Assembly: GCF_948472415.1 (NCBI RefSeq)
Contig: NZ_OX419519.1
Location: 5,022,001 to 5,086,000 of the forward strand
Length of the DNA: 64,000 nt
Direction: 5' to 3'
From: Kitasatospora fiedleri
Lineage (GTDB): Bacteria > Actinomycetota > Actinomycetes > Streptomycetales > Streptomycetaceae
Made by a program: the position numbers and the translations under genes. The notes beneath the pieces are model-generated. The model ran no database searches, had not been told where the DNA came from, and worked only from the letters and a program-made list of their open reading frames with translations. Within the stretch, counting starts at the first letter, position 1; the number at the start of each line of letters is the position of its first letter. Of the stretch, positions 1 to 9,115 are shown piece after piece.

Positions 1-2712
1 CGCCTCGGCGGCCTCGCGCTGTTCGGTGGTCTCGCGGTCGGCGGCGGCGCGCAGTGCGGTGGTCTCCTGCTCGGCGGTGGCCCGCAGTTCGCGGTCGTAC
101 GCCTCGGCGCTCTCGCGCAGCTCGGTGGTCTCCCGCTCGGCGACCGCCCGCAGTTCGGTGGTCTCCTGCTCCGCCACGGCCCGCAGTTCGCGGTCGTACG
201 CGTCGGCCTCCTCGCGCAGCCGGGCCGCCTCGGCCCGGTCGGCGGCGGCCTCGGCGCCCAGTGCCGCGGCGTCCGTGCGGGCGGCGGCCAGGGCCTGCTC
301 GGCCTCGGCGCGCAGCCGCTGGGCGTCCTGCTCGGCGTCGGCGCGGGCCCGGGCGGCGTCGGTGGCGGCACTCTCGCCCAGCGCCGCGGCCTCGGTGCGG
401 GCGGCCTCGCGGACCTGCTCGGCCTCGCCGTCGGCGGCCTCCCGGATGGCGGTGGCCTCGGCCAGCTTCTCGGCGGTCAGCGCCTGGTCGCGCTCCAGGT
501 CGGCGCGGGCGGCCTCGCGGGCGGCGGCGGCCTCCTCGCGCAGTGCCAGGGCGTCGGCCTCGGCCCGTTCGGCGACCGCGCGGGCCGCCTGCTCGGCCTC
601 GGCGCGCGCGGCCCGGCCGGCCTCCTCGGCCTCGGCGCGGTGGCGCTCGGCCCACTGGGCGGTGTCGGCACGCAGTGCCTCGGCGGCGGCGTCGGCCTCG
701 GCGCGGACGGTGTCGGCCGCGGCGGCGGCCCGCTCGCGCAGCTCGGCGCCGTCCCGTTCGGCGGCGGCCCGGGTCTCCTCGGCGGCGGCCTCGGCCGCGG
801 CCAGCTTCTCGGCGCGGGCCTGCTCGGCGGCGGCGGTGATCTTCTCGCCCTCGGCGCGGGCCCGGGCCAGGGTCTGCTCGGCCCGGCCCTGGACGGCGGC
901 GGCCTGCTCGCGGGCCTCGGCGCGCAGCCGCTCGACCTCCTCGCCGGCGCCGGAGCGCAGCGCGTCCGCGTCGGACTTGGCGCTGGTCAGCAGCTCCTCG
1001 GCCTGCTTCGCGGACTCCTCGATCTGCACCGCGGCCTGTCGGCGGGCCTCGGCCCGGACCCGTTCGGCCTCGGCCTCGGCGGCGGAGCGCTGCTCCTCGG
1101 CCTGTTCGCGGGCCCGGGCGGCCTCGGCCTGCATCCGCTCCAGCTGCTCGCGGATCGAGGCGGCGTCCTCCATGGCGGCGTTCTGGGCCTGCTCGACGGC
1201 CTCGCGGGCCTGCTCCAGCAGGGTGCCGGCCTCGGACTTGGCGTGCTCGACCAGCCGGTCGGCCTCGGCGGCGGCCTCGCCGCGGGTGGCCTCGGCGTCG
1301 CTGCTCGCCCGGGCGAGCACCTCCTCGGCCTGCTTGGCGGCGCGGGCCAGCCGCAGTGCCGCGTCCTTGGCGCCCTCGGCGCGGCCGGCGTCCTCGGCCT
1401 CGGCGCGGAGCCGTTCGGCCTCGGCGGCGGCCTGCTCGCGCAGCCGGGCGGCCTCGGCCTCGGCGGCGGCCCGGCGTTCGGCGATCTCCGCCTCGGCCTC
1501 GGTGCGCAGCTGGTCGGCGACCGACTCGGCGGCGCCGCGCAGGCGCTCGCTCTCCTCGCGGGCCGCGGCCTTGGCGGCGTCCGCCTCGGCCTGCACGGTG
1601 GCGGCGGCGGAGCGGATCAGGTCGGCCTCGCGGGTGGCGGCGGCCACCATCTTGGCGATCTCGGCGCGGGCGGTGGCGGAGCGCTGCTCGCTGGCGGCGG
1701 CGCCGTCGGCGACCTTGCGCTCGGCCTCGCTGGTGGCCTCGGCCTGCAGGCGCTGGGCGGCGGCGGTGGCCTCCTCGCGCATCCGGGCGGCCTCGGCGCG
1801 GGCCCGTTCGGTCTCGGCCACGGCCTCGGCGCGCAGCCGCTCTATCTCGGCCTGGGCGCCGGACAGGGCGGCCTCGGCGCGCTCCTGGTCGGCGCGGGCC
1901 TGCCGCTTGAGGGCGGTGATCTCGGCCTCGGCGGCGGCGAGCCTCTGCTGGGCGGCGGCGTGCGCGCCGGCCAGCTCCTGCTGGGCGGCGGTGAGGGCGG
2001 CGGCGCGGTGCTCCTCGGCCTGGGCGCCGGTCTGCTGGGCCTGCTCGGAGGCGGCGCGCAGCAGGCGTTCGGCGTCGGTCTGGGCGCGCAGCAGGGCGGC
2101 CTCGGCCTGGGCCTGGGCCTCGCCGCGGGCGGCGTCGACGTCGGCGGCGGTCTGGGCGCGGGCCTGGTCGGCGAGGGCGGCGGCCTCGGCGCGGACGGCG
2201 GCCATCATCCGGTCGGCCTCGGCGCGGGCCTCCTGGAGCAGGCGCTGGGCCTCCTGCTCGGTGCCGGCGCGGGTCTGCTCCGCCCAGTTGACGTTCTCGT
2301 TGACGTGGCGCTCGGCGGCGGCCCGGAACTCGGCGAGCTCCTCCTCCAGCCGGCGGCGCCGGGTGTTGAACTCGGCCTCCAGCTGGGCGGTGCGCTCGGC
2401 GGCCTCGGCCATCATCCGCTGGGTGGCGGCCTGGGACTCGCGCAGCTGGCGCTCGGCGTCCGCGCGCAGCGCCTCGGCCTGCATCTCGGCGTTGCGCAGG
2501 ACCTGCTCGGCCTGGCCGGAGACGGAGTCGAAGGCGCGCGGCTGGGCGAGCTGCCGACGGGCCTCGTGCAGCTTGGCCCGGAGCACCTCCACCTGGTAGG
2601 CGAGGTCGTCGGCGTGCTCGATGGTCTTGTCCCGCTCCTTGCGGGCCTTCTCCAGCTCGGCCTCGAACTTGGAGAGGTGATCCTCAACCTCGTAGCGGTC
2701 GTAGCCCCGCAC
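1..2712 (-). CDS. scy: Polarity scaffold coiled-coil protein Scy (3' end outside window)
   Basis: Long alpha-helical coiled-coil protein that in Streptomyces organises the tip-located polarisome with DivIVA and FilP and sets hyphal polarity and branching (family knowledge). The minus strand is open from a GTG at 2712 to the window edge, about 904 residues with no stop. The N-terminus opens MRGYDRYEVEDHL, then EVLRAKLHEARRQLAQ, which I recognise as Scy. The rest is almost wholly Ala/Glu/Arg/Gln with an AEAERLRAEA-type cadence expected of an extended coiled coil. No membrane segment is seen. The start follows a GGAG at loose spacing, so it rests mainly on family similarity. The gene lies downstream of and co-oriented with the epimerase gene. 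The repetitive codons create long Gly/Leu- and Ala/Ser-rich shadow frames on the plus strand. Confidence 0.9.
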   Translation of the reverse strand, partial: MRGYDRYEVEDHLSKFEAELEKARKERDKTIEHADDLAYQVEVLRAKLHEARRQLAQPRAFDSVSGQAEQVLRNAEMQAEALRADAERQLRESQAATQRMMAEAAERTAQLEAEFNTRRRRLEEELAEFRAAAERHVNENVNWAEQTRAGTEQEAQRLLQEARAEADRMMAAVRAEAAALADQARAQTAADVDAARGEAQAQAEAALLRAQTDAERLLRAASEQAQQTGAQAEEHRAAALTAAQQELAGAHAAAQQRLAAAEAEITALKRQARADQERAEAALSGAQAEIERLRAEAVAETERARAEAARMREEATAAAQRLQAEATSEAERKVADGAAASEQRSATARAEIAKMVAAATREADLIRSAAATVQAEADAAKAAAREESERLRGAAESVADQLRTEAEAEIAERRAAAEAEAARLREQAAAEAERLRAEAEDAGRAEGAKDAALRLARAAKQAEEVLARASSDAEATRGEAAAEADRLVEHAKSEAGTLLEQAREAVEQAQNAAMEDAASIREQLERMQAEAARAREQAEEQRSAAEAEAERVRAEARRQAAVQIEESAKQAEELLTSAKSDADALRSGAGEEVERLRAEAREQAAAVQGRAEQTLARARAEGEKITAAAEQARAEKLAAAEAAAEETRAAAERDGAELRERAAAAADTVRAEADAAAEALRADTAQWAERHRAEAEEAGRAARAEAEQAARAVAERAEADALALREEAAAAREAARADLERDQALTAEKLAEATAIREAADGEAEQVREAARTEAAALGESAATDAARARADAEQDAQRLRAEAEQALAAARTDAAALGAEAAADRAEAARLREEADAYDRELRAVAEQETTELRAVAERETTELRESAEAYDRELRATAEQETTALRAAADRETTEQREAAEA

Positions 2713-3050
2713 TCCGCGGTCCCATCCATCTCCTGGTCGCGTCCTCGACCGGGCCGTTCCGCTCCGTGGTCCACGGGCGGATCGGTTGGTCCTTGCAATC
2801 GCTCCACCGTCCGGGTGGACTCGTGAGCGACATGGTGCCTCTGGAGAATGGTGACAGATCCGAACGGCGACCGTCCGGCCGTGCCCGCGTCGTGGACTCC
2901 CCTGCGGTGCGCGGACCGGTGGTACCAGCGCACCTGGGCATTGTAGTGGGAGCCGCCCCCGGGGGAATGGGGGCGAGGTCCTTTTCGGAAGTTACCGGCC
3001 GGTTCGTTACCGGCCGGCCCGCCCCCGGACCCGCTCCGCACCAGAACCGG
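2713..3050. other. scy-mce intergenic region
   Basis: 338 bp without a credible gene. It must hold the scy promoter, but I see no convincing -35/-10 pair. The only clear structure is the repeated CCGGCCGG near 2995-3017, listed separately. Confidence 0.5.
2995..3017 (-). terminator. Hairpin downstream of mce
   Basis: CCGGCCGG at 2995-3002 and again at 3010-3017 (self-complementary) can form an 8-bp stem with a 7-nt loop, about 34 nt after the epimerase stop. There is no U tract, so termination is an inference. Confidence 0.35.
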
Positions 3051-3485
3051 TCAGTGCGCGGACGGGTCCGCCGCGGTGACCAGTTCGGTCAGCACGCCGC
3101 CGCAGTCCTTGGGGTGCAGGAAGGTGATCCGCGAGCCCATCGACCCGCGCCGCGGCTCGTCGTACAGCACCCGCACGCCCTTGCCGGCGACCGCCGCCGC
3201 GTCCGCGTCCACGTCGGCCGTCCCGAAGGCGACGTGGTGCACGCCCTCGCCGTTCTTGGCCAGCCACTTGGCGACCGTCGAGTCCTCCCGGGTCGGCTCC
3301 AGCAGCTGGAGGTAGGAGGCCCCGCCGTCCCCGGTGTCGTTGATCTTCAGCATGGCCTCGCGGACGCCCTGCTCCTCGTTGACCTCGGTGTGGAACACCT
3401 CGAAGCCGTACGTCGAGCGGTAGAACTCGACCGTCCGGTCCAGGTCGAAGCAGGCGATGCCGATGTGGTCGATGCGGGTCAGCAC
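3051..3485 (-). CDS. mce: Methylmalonyl-CoA epimerase (VOC fold)
   Basis: Interconverts (2R)- and (2S)-methylmalonyl-CoA, joining propionyl-CoA carboxylation to B12-dependent mutases and supplying polyketide extender units. 144 residues, the usual length for a two-module vicinal-oxygen-chelate protein. Candidate metal ligands are His7 in RIDHIGI, the His of GVHHVAFG near residue 87, and the Glu of GVLTELV near the C-terminus. The start is GTG (MLTRIDHIG), placed by the CCGGAGG ribosome site 5 nt upstream; a longer in-frame start exists but lacks a site. It is divergent from the thiolase gene, and with that gene and meaB forms an acyl-CoA neighbourhood typical of streptomycetes. Confidence 0.9.
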   Translation of the reverse strand: MLTRIDHIGIACFDLDRTVEFYRSTYGFEVFHTEVNEEQGVREAMLKINDTGDGGASYLQLLEPTREDSTVAKWLAKNGEGVHHVAFGTADVDADAAAVAGKGVRVLYDEPRRGSMGSRITFLHPKDCGGVLTELVTAADPSAH

Positions 3486-3642
3486 GGTGTCCTCCGGAAA
3501 GGGGCGGGACGGTGAGGGATGGCACCCAGTGCAGCGCATCCCGGCGACCGGGCGCCAGCGGGCCGCGCTGCGAGCCTGCTCACACGTTCCTGCGCGGTTC
3601 CGGCACGGTGTTCACTGGAGGGTGCCAGTAGCGCTGATCACA

Positions 3643-3657
3643 TCACCGCGGCGGTGA
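3643..3657. promoter_or_regulatory. Inverted repeat in mce/thiolase divergent promoter region
   Basis: TCACCGC-G-GCGGTGA, a perfect 7-bp inverted repeat in the 244-bp region between the divergent epimerase and thiolase genes, 73 bp before the thiolase start. It could be an operator. No regulator is assigned. Confidence 0.3.
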
Positions 3658-3729
3658 CGCAGAGGTGACCGATCAGTACATTGACGGCATCCCCGTACCC
3701 TCTGGTCCGACGCGCGAAGGGGCTCGTCC

Positions 3730-4920
3730 ATGACTACTTCTGTGATCGTCGCAGGTGCCCGTACCCCGATGGGTCGGCTGCTCGGCTCGCTCAAGGGCTT
3801 CTCCGGCGCCGAGTTGGGCGGCTTCGCGATCAAGGCGGCGCTGGAGCGGGCCGGGATCACCGGCGAGCAGGTGCAGTACGTGATCATGGGTCAGGTGCTC
3901 CAGGCCGGTGCGGGCCAGATCCCGGCCCGGCAGGCGGCGGTCAAGGCCGGCATCCCGATGAACGTCCCCGCCCTGACGATCAACAAGGTCTGCCTCTCCG
4001 GGCTGGACGCGATCGCGCTGGCCGACCAGCTGATCCGGGCCGGCGAGTTCGACGTGGTGGTGGCCGGCGGCCAGGAGTCCATGACCAACGCCCCGCACCT
4101 GCTGCCCAAGTCCCGCGAGGGCTTCAAGTACGGCGCGATCGAGATGCTCGACGCGATGGCGCACGACGGCCTCACCGACGCCTACGAGAACATCCCGATG
4201 GGCGAGTCCACCGAGAAGCACAACACCCGGCTCGGCATCGCCCGCGACGTGCAGGACGCCATCGCCGCCGCCTCCCACCAGCGCGCCGCCAAGGCCCAGG
4301 CCGACGGCGTCTTCGAGGCCGAGATCGTGCCGGTGGAGATCCCGCAGCGCAAGGGCGACCCGGTGCTGTTCGGCCAGGACGAGGGCATCCGCGCCGACAC
4401 CACCGTCGAGGGCCTGGCCCGGCTGCGCCCGGCCTTCAGCAAGGACGGCACCATCACCGCCGGCACCTCCTCGCAGATCTCCGACGGCGCCGCCGCGGTC
4501 GTGGTGATGAGCAAGGCCAGGGCCGAGGAGCTGGGCCTGAGCTGGATCGCCGAGATCGGCGCGCACGGCAACGTCGCGGGCCCGGACAACTCGCTCCAGT
4601 CCCAGCCGTCCAACGCGATCAGGCACGCCCTCGCCAAGGAGGGGCTGACGGTCGGCGACCTCGACCTGATCGAGATCAACGAGGCCTTCGCGGCCGTCGC
4701 CCACCAGTCGACGAAGGACCTGGGCGTCAGCGACGAGATCGTCAACGTCAACGGCGGCGCGATCGCGCTCGGCCACCCGATCGGCATGTCCGGCGCCCGC
4801 GTGGTGCTGCACCTGGCGCTGGAGCTCCAGCGCCGCGGCGGCGGGGTCGGCGCGGCCGCGCTGTGCGGCGGCGGCGGCCAGGGCGACGCGCTGATCGTCA
4901 AGGTCCCCGCGCAGGGCTGA
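3730..4920 (+). CDS. Acetyl-CoA C-acetyltransferase (thiolase II)
   Basis: Condenses two acetyl-CoA to acetoacetyl-CoA, or cleaves acetoacetyl-CoA. 396 residues, standard for a biosynthetic or degradative short-chain thiolase. The nucleophile is Cys88 in [11 protein letters not shown]. Further motifs are [24 protein letters not shown] with the catalytic His, and a C-terminal CGGGGQGDA with the second catalytic Cys. All active-site residues are present. The ATG is preceded by GAAGGGG. meaB follows after 94 bp in the same direction and may be co-transcribed. The substrate range (acetoacetyl versus longer 3-ketoacyl) cannot be settled from sequence alone. Confidence 0.93.
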   Translation: MTTSVIVAGARTPMGRLLGSLKGFSGAELGGFAIKAALERAGITGEQVQYVIMGQVLQAGAGQIPARQAAVKAGIPMNVPALTINKVCLSGLDAIALADQLIRAGEFDVVVAGGQESMTNAPHLLPKSREGFKYGAIEMLDAMAHDGLTDAYENIPMGESTEKHNTRLGIARDVQDAIAAASHQRAAKAQADGVFEAEIVPVEIPQRKGDPVLFGQDEGIRADTTVEGLARLRPAFSKDGTITAGTSSQISDGAAAVVVMSKARAEELGLSWIAEIGAHGNVAGPDNSLQSQPSNAIRHALAKEGLTVGDLDLIEINEAFAAVAHQSTKDLGVSDEIVNVNGGAIALGHPIGMSGARVVLHLALELQRRGGGVGAAALCGGGGQGDALIVKVPAQG

Positions 4921-5014
4921 CCCAGGACCCCAGGACCACTCGGGACCCCCGCCCAGGCCGCGTCACCCGGCCCTGGCGGGGCGTCCGTCTTTCTGCTGCG
5001 AGGAGCACAACCCG

Positions 5015-5968
5015 ATGGCCGATGTGGCGACGCTGGTCGAGCAGGCCCGGCAGGGCCGTCCCCGGGCGGTGGCCCGGCTGATCACCCTGGTGGAGAACGC
5101 CGCGCCCGAACTGCGCGAGGTGATGGCGGCCCTCGCCCCCCACAGCGGACGGGCCTACACGGTGGGCCTGACCGGCTCGCCCGGGGTGGGCAAGTCCACC
5201 TCCACCTCGGCGCTGGTGAGCGCCTACCGCAAGCTCGGCAGACGGGTCGGGGTGCTGGCCGTCGACCCGTCCTCGCCGTTCTCCGGCGGGGCGCTGCTCG
5301 GCGACCGGGTGCGGATGCAGGAGCACGCCACCGACCCGGAGGTGTTCATCCGCTCGATGGCCACCCGCGGCCACCTCGGCGGCCTGGCCTGGGCCGCCCC
5401 GCAGGCGCTGCGGGTGCTGGACGGGGCGGGCTGCGACGTGATCCTGGTGGAGACCGTCGGCGTCGGCCAGTCCGAGGTGGAGATCGCCGCGCAGGCCGAC
5501 ACCTCGGTCGTGCTGCTGGCCCCCGGCATGGGCGACGGCATCCAGGCCGCGAAGGCGGGCATCCTGGAGATCGGCGACGTGTTCGTGGTCAACAAGGCCG
5601 ACCGGGACGGCGCGGACGCCACCGCCCGGGAGCTCAACCACATGCTCGGCCTGGGGGAGTCCCGGCAGGCCGGCGACTGGCGCCCGCCGATCGTGAAGAC
5701 CGTCGCGGCCCGCGGCGAGGGACTGGACGAACTCGTCGAAGCCCTGGAGAAGCACCGCGGCTGGCTGACCGAGACCGGCGAACTGGACGCCCGCCGCCGC
5801 CGCCGGGCCGCCCAGGAGATCGAGGCCATCACCCTCGCCGCCCTGCGCGCCCGGATCGGCGACCTGCGCGGCGACCGGCACCTCGACGTCCTGGCCGGGC
5901 AGGTCGCCGCGGGCGCACTCGACCCGTACGCGGCGGCCGACCGGCTGGTGGCCGAACTGACCCGCTAA
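5015..5968 (+). CDS. meaB: MeaB/ArgK-type P-loop GTPase, acyl-CoA mutase chaperone
   Basis: G3E-type GTPase that protects and reloads coenzyme B12-dependent acyl-CoA mutases. 317 residues, normal for the family. The Walker A loop GSPGVGKS is at residues 54-61. Also present are VLAVDPSSPFSGGALLGDR, the switch sequence VETVGVGQSEVE, and the guanine-specificity motif NKAD at 192-195. The ATG has a GAGGAG site. The enzyme it could serve in this window is IcmA, 13 kb downstream, although MeaB could equally serve methylmalonyl-CoA mutase elsewhere. It converges with the MarR gene with only 16 bp between stops. Confidence 0.93.
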   Translation: MADVATLVEQARQGRPRAVARLITLVENAAPELREVMAALAPHSGRAYTVGLTGSPGVGKSTSTSALVSAYRKLGRRVGVLAVDPSSPFSGGALLGDRVRMQEHATDPEVFIRSMATRGHLGGLAWAAPQALRVLDGAGCDVILVETVGVGQSEVEIAAQADTSVVLLAPGMGDGIQAAKAGILEIGDVFVVNKADRDGADATARELNHMLGLGESRQAGDWRPPIVKTVAARGEGLDELVEALEKHRGWLTETGELDARRRRRAAQEIEAITLAALRARIGDLRGDRHLDVLAGQVAAGALDPYAAADRLVAELTR

Positions 5969-5984
5969 CGGCGGGGGAGCGGCC

Positions 5985-6503
5985 CTAGCCCCGGCCGCGG
6001 AGCCCGCGCAGGTGCTCGGCGATCGGGGCCAGGGCCGCGTACAGCGCGTCCAGCTGCTCGTCGGTGAGCCGGTCGATGAAGTGCGCGCGGACGCTGCGGA
6101 CGTGGTCCGGGGCGACCTTGCGCAGCGTCTCCCAGCCGTGCCCGGTCAGGTGCGCGTACAGGCCGCGGCGGTCGCCCGGGCACTCCTGGCGCAGCACCAG
6201 CCCGGCCGCCTCCATCCGGGTGATCTGGTGCGAGAGCCGGCTCTTGGACTGCAGGGTGGCGGTGGCCAGGTCGGTCATCCGCATCCGGCGGTCCGGGGAC
6301 TCGGAGAGCACCACCAGGATCTCGTAGTCGTTGATGGCGAGGTTGTGGGTCTGCAGCTCCCGGCTCAGCTGGTGGTCGAGGAGCTTGCCGACCTCCAGGT
6401 GGGCGCGCCACAGCCGCTGCTCGCGCGCGTCGAGCCACGGGGTGTCCGCCTCCCCGCCCCGGGAGGGGGGGACCGCGGGCGCTTCGGTCACGGAGTCGTC
6501 CAT
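5985..6503 (-). CDS. MarR-family transcriptional regulator
   Basis: 172-residue winged-helix dimeric regulator. The DNA-binding part is recognisable as LAINDYEILVVLSESPDRRMRMTDLA, then the recognition-helix stretch LQSKSRLSHQITRMEAAGLV, then a wing with CPGDRRGLYAHLTGHG. The ATG lies 7 nt after a TATACT -10 element with no room for a ribosome site, so the mRNA is probably leaderless. A direct repeat of GTTGTWC lies in the spacer of that promoter, where autorepression would be expected. It is divergent from the MBL-fold hydrolase, which may share the control region. The ligand is unknown. Confidence 0.88.
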   Translation of the reverse strand: MDDSVTEAPAVPPSRGGEADTPWLDAREQRLWRAHLEVGKLLDHQLSRELQTHNLAINDYEILVVLSESPDRRMRMTDLATATLQSKSRLSHQITRMEAAGLVLRQECPGDRRGLYAHLTGHGWETLRKVAPDHVRSVRAHFIDRLTDEQLDALYAALAPIAEHLRGLRGRG

Positions 6504-6510
6504 GCGACCG

Positions 6511-6539
6511 AGTATAGCCGAAGTTGTTCAATGTTGTAC
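6511..6539 (-). promoter_or_regulatory. marR promoter and candidate operator
   Basis: On the minus strand TATACT (6516-6511) lies 7 nt before the ATG. On the plus strand GTTGTTC (6523-6529) and GTTGTAC (6533-6539) form a 10-bp-period direct repeat within the promoter spacer. An autoregulatory site is inferred. Confidence 0.45.
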
Positions 6540-6680
6540 GAATTCACATCCCGAGCCCCGGTCCCGGCCCGGCCGCCGGGCCGACCGCTCCGTCCACGGA
6601 CAACCGCTGCCCCGCCTGGCCGAGTTGAACCGGACACGGTCAATTCCGGGACCGGAGTCAAACGGTGACACAGAGTTGGG

Positions 6681-6693
6681 CATAATCGCGCCC
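6681..6693 (+). promoter_or_regulatory. -10 element of MBL hydrolase, leaderless start
   Basis: CATAAT at 6681-6686 is followed by 7 nt and then the ATG at 6694. No Shine-Dalgarno sequence fits in between. Confidence 0.45.
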
Positions 6694-7671
6694 ATGACGA
6701 CGCCGAGCGCGCACTTCCATTCGATAGCCGACGGTATATACGCATGGCAGCCGCGGCAACGTGGTTGGGGCCTGGCCAACTGCGGCCTGGTCACCGCCGG
6801 CGGCTCCGCGCTGTGGATCGACACCCCGTACGACCGCGCGCTGGCCGGCGAGTTCCTGGAGCGCACCCGCGCCGTCCTCGCCCCCGGCACCGAGGTCGGG
6901 CGGATCGTGGTCACCCACGCCAACGGCGACCACCTGTGGGGCGCCGGCGTCCTCCCCGGGGCCGAGGTCATCACCACCCGCGAGGCGCTGCACCACATCG
7001 CCTACGAGCCGACCCCCGAGCAGCAGCACGCCCTGCTGCAGAACCTCGACCCGGGCGACGACACCGGCTCCTACCTGCACGAGCACTTCGGCTGCTTCGA
7101 CTGGGCCGACACCCCGCCGGTCGTTCCCGACACCGTCTTCACCGGCGAGCTCGAACTGCGCGTCGGCGACATCCCGGTGCAGGTCAGCAGCCTCCCGCCG
7201 GCCCACACCAGCGGCGACCTGATCGTCCACCTGCCCACCCGCTCCACCGTCTTCACCGGCGACATCGTCTTCGGCTCCACCGCCGACCGGCCCGGCGACC
7301 ACCCCGTGCACTGGGCCGGCCCGCTCGGCAACGTCATCGACGCCGTCGAGCGGCTGCTCGACACCGGCGCCGAGACGGTCGTCCCCGGCCACGGCCCGCT
7401 GCTCACCCGCGCCGACCTGCGCGCCCACGCCGGCTACCTGCGCTACGTCCGCGACCGGGCGCACGCCCTGCACGCCGCCGGCCTCCCGGCCGCCGAGGCC
7501 GCGCAGGCCGTCATCGACGAGGCCCGCTACCCCGAACTCGGCCTCCCCGAGCGGCTGCTGGTCACCATCGGCACCGAGTACCGGCACCTCGACGGCTCCC
7601 CCGAGCCCGCCATGCTGGAGGTCGTCGGCCGGATGGCCGGCCTGGCCCGGCAGCGCGCCCGCACCGCCTGA
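6694..7671 (+). CDS. MBL-fold metallo-hydrolase
   Basis: 325-residue soluble protein of the metallo-beta-lactamase superfamily. The metal motif reads THANGDH, with His75, Asp79 and His80 and an Asn at 77 where the canonical HxHxDH has its second His. Further ligands are likely in LPPAHTSGDLIVH, VFTGDIVFG and VVPGHGPLL. The substrate is not predictable; hydrolysis of a thioester, lactone or ester is typical of the superfamily. The start ATG at 6694 is supported by the -10 element 7 nt upstream and by the homology beginning at once (HFHSIADGIYAWQPR); the frame is open further upstream without support. The conservon begins 43 bp downstream in the same direction. Confidence 0.85.
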   Translation: MTTPSAHFHSIADGIYAWQPRQRGWGLANCGLVTAGGSALWIDTPYDRALAGEFLERTRAVLAPGTEVGRIVVTHANGDHLWGAGVLPGAEVITTREALHHIAYEPTPEQQHALLQNLDPGDDTGSYLHEHFGCFDWADTPPVVPDTVFTGELELRVGDIPVQVSSLPPAHTSGDLIVHLPTRSTVFTGDIVFGSTADRPGDHPVHWAGPLGNVIDAVERLLDTGAETVVPGHGPLLTRADLRAHAGYLRYVRDRAHALHAAGLPAAEAAQAVIDEARYPELGLPERLLVTIGTEYRHLDGSPEPAMLEVVGRMAGLARQRARTA

Positions 7672-7714
7672 ACCAGCGTCCCCCGCCCCAGCGACGACTC
7701 CCCCCGAGGACCCC

Positions 7715-9115
7715 ATGGTCGAGATCGTGCTCGCCCTGCTGGCCGGTGCCGCCCTGACCGCAGGACCCCTGCTCTGGTCGGCCCGGCGCACCGCCCGGGC
7801 CGCCGCCCGGCGCGCCACCGAGGCCGAGAACCGCGCCCAGGGCGCCGAAGTCCGGGCCCGGACCGCCGAGGAACGCGTCCGCGCCGGCGAGGGGCGCACC
7901 CGCACGGCCGAGGGCCGGGCCCACGCCGCCGAGGCCCGGCAGACCCTCGCCGAGGCCCGACTGGCCACCGCCGTCCGCGAGTTCGCCCACCTCGCGCACG
8001 AACGGCTGCCCGCCGCCGCCACCGCGCTCACCCACCCCCGCACGCCCGTCCCCGGCCCGCTCGACACCGGCGCCGGCCAGGAGGAGCTGCACCGCGCCCT
8101 GGACGCCGTCCTGAACGCCGCCGTCCGGGCCGCCCTCGCCGAACGCGAACGCACCGACGCCGCCGCCCGGGCCGCGCTGCGCGGCGCCGCCTCCAAGATC
8201 CAGGCGCTGCTGATCCAGGTCCGCTCGCTGCTGGAGGAGATCCAGCTCTCCGTCGACGACCCCCGGCTGCTCGCCCTCGACTTCCGCAACGAACTCACCC
8301 TGCGCCGGGTGCAGTCCCTCGCCGTGCTCTCCGGCGCCTGGCCCGGCATGACCCGCGAGGACTCCCCGCTCGCCGAACTCTGCGTCGGCGCGCAGTCCCG
8401 GGTGGCCGGCTACGCCCGGATCGAGATCACCAACCACCTGCGCGAGCCCCGGCTCGCGGTGGCCGCCCGGGCCGCCGAACCCGTCGCCATCGCGCTCGCC
8501 GAGATCCTCGGCAACGCCACCGCCTACTCGCACCCCGAGACCCGGGTCGTGGTCTCCGTCGAACAGGGCAGCTCCGGCGCCCTGGTGGTGGTCGACGACA
8601 TGGGCGTCGGCATGGAGCCCGACCAGCTCGAACGGGCCGGCGAACTGCTCGACGGCCAGGCCGAGGTGCTGCTCACCGAACTCGGCGACCCGCCGCAGGC
8701 CGGCTTCGCGGTGATCGGCCTGCTCTGCCGCCAGTTCGGCTTCGGCTGCCGGGTCGAGCCCTCCCCGTACGGCGGGGTCCGGGCCATCCTGCGGCTGCCC
8801 GCCGACCTGCTCACCCTGACCGACCCGACCGCCCCGCTCTCCGCCCTGGCCCCCCGGCCGATCACCCAGAGCGCCCCGGTGTTCGACGCGGGCGACGCGC
8901 TGCCGACCCGCAAGCGCCGCGCCCCCCGCGTCCCGCAGCAGGACGCCCCGTCCCCCCTCCCCGCCCCGGCGGGCACCACGCCCGACCGGGCCCGCAGCGC
9001 CTGGTCGGCGCTCCAGTCCGGCACCGCCGCCGGCCGCAGCGCCGCAGACCGCGCCGCCGACCGCACCGCCCGCCCCGAAGGACCCGCCGCACCCGAAGGA
9101 GTCGAAACCCCGTGA
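7715..9115 (+). CDS. cvnA: Conservon sensor ATPase CvnA
   Basis: First gene of a streptomycete conservon (cvn), a membrane-associated signalling complex compared with eukaryotic G-protein systems. 466 residues. An N-terminal membrane anchor (about 3-22, VEIVLALLAGAALTAGPLLW) is followed by an Ala/Arg/Glu coiled coil to about residue 85. The C-terminal half is a GHKL ATPase with N box EILGNATAYSHP (about 262), G1 box VVDDMGVGM (about 294) and a GFAVIGLL region. I see no clear phospho-acceptor His box, as expected for CvnA. The last 100 residues are Pro/Ala/Arg-rich and disordered. The ATG follows GAGGA, and the stop overlaps the cvnB GTG by 4 nt. Confidence 0.9.
   Translation: MVEIVLALLAGAALTAGPLLWSARRTARAAARRATEAENRAQGAEVRARTAEERVRAGEGRTRTAEGRAHAAEARQTLAEARLATAVREFAHLAHERLPAAATALTHPRTPVPGPLDTGAGQEELHRALDAVLNAAVRAALAERERTDAAARAALRGAASKIQALLIQVRSLLEEIQLSVDDPRLLALDFRNELTLRRVQSLAVLSGAWPGMTREDSPLAELCVGAQSRVAGYARIEITNHLREPRLAVAARAAEPVAIALAEILGNATAYSHPETRVVVSVEQGSSGALVVVDDMGVGMEPDQLERAGELLDGQAEVLLTELGDPPQAGFAVIGLLCRQFGFGCRVEPSPYGGVRAILRLPADLLTLTDPTAPLSALAPRPITQSAPVFDAGDALPTRKRRAPRVPQQDAPSPLPAPAGTTPDRARSAWSALQSGTAAGRSAADRAADRTARPEGPAAPEGVETP

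Noticed and set aside
26-2826. Two very long plus-strand open frames rich in Ala/Ser/Arg or Gly/Leu
   Set aside because: They are the antisense of the scy coiled coil; the repetitive composition is a codon-bias shadow and the minus strand encodes recognisable Scy.
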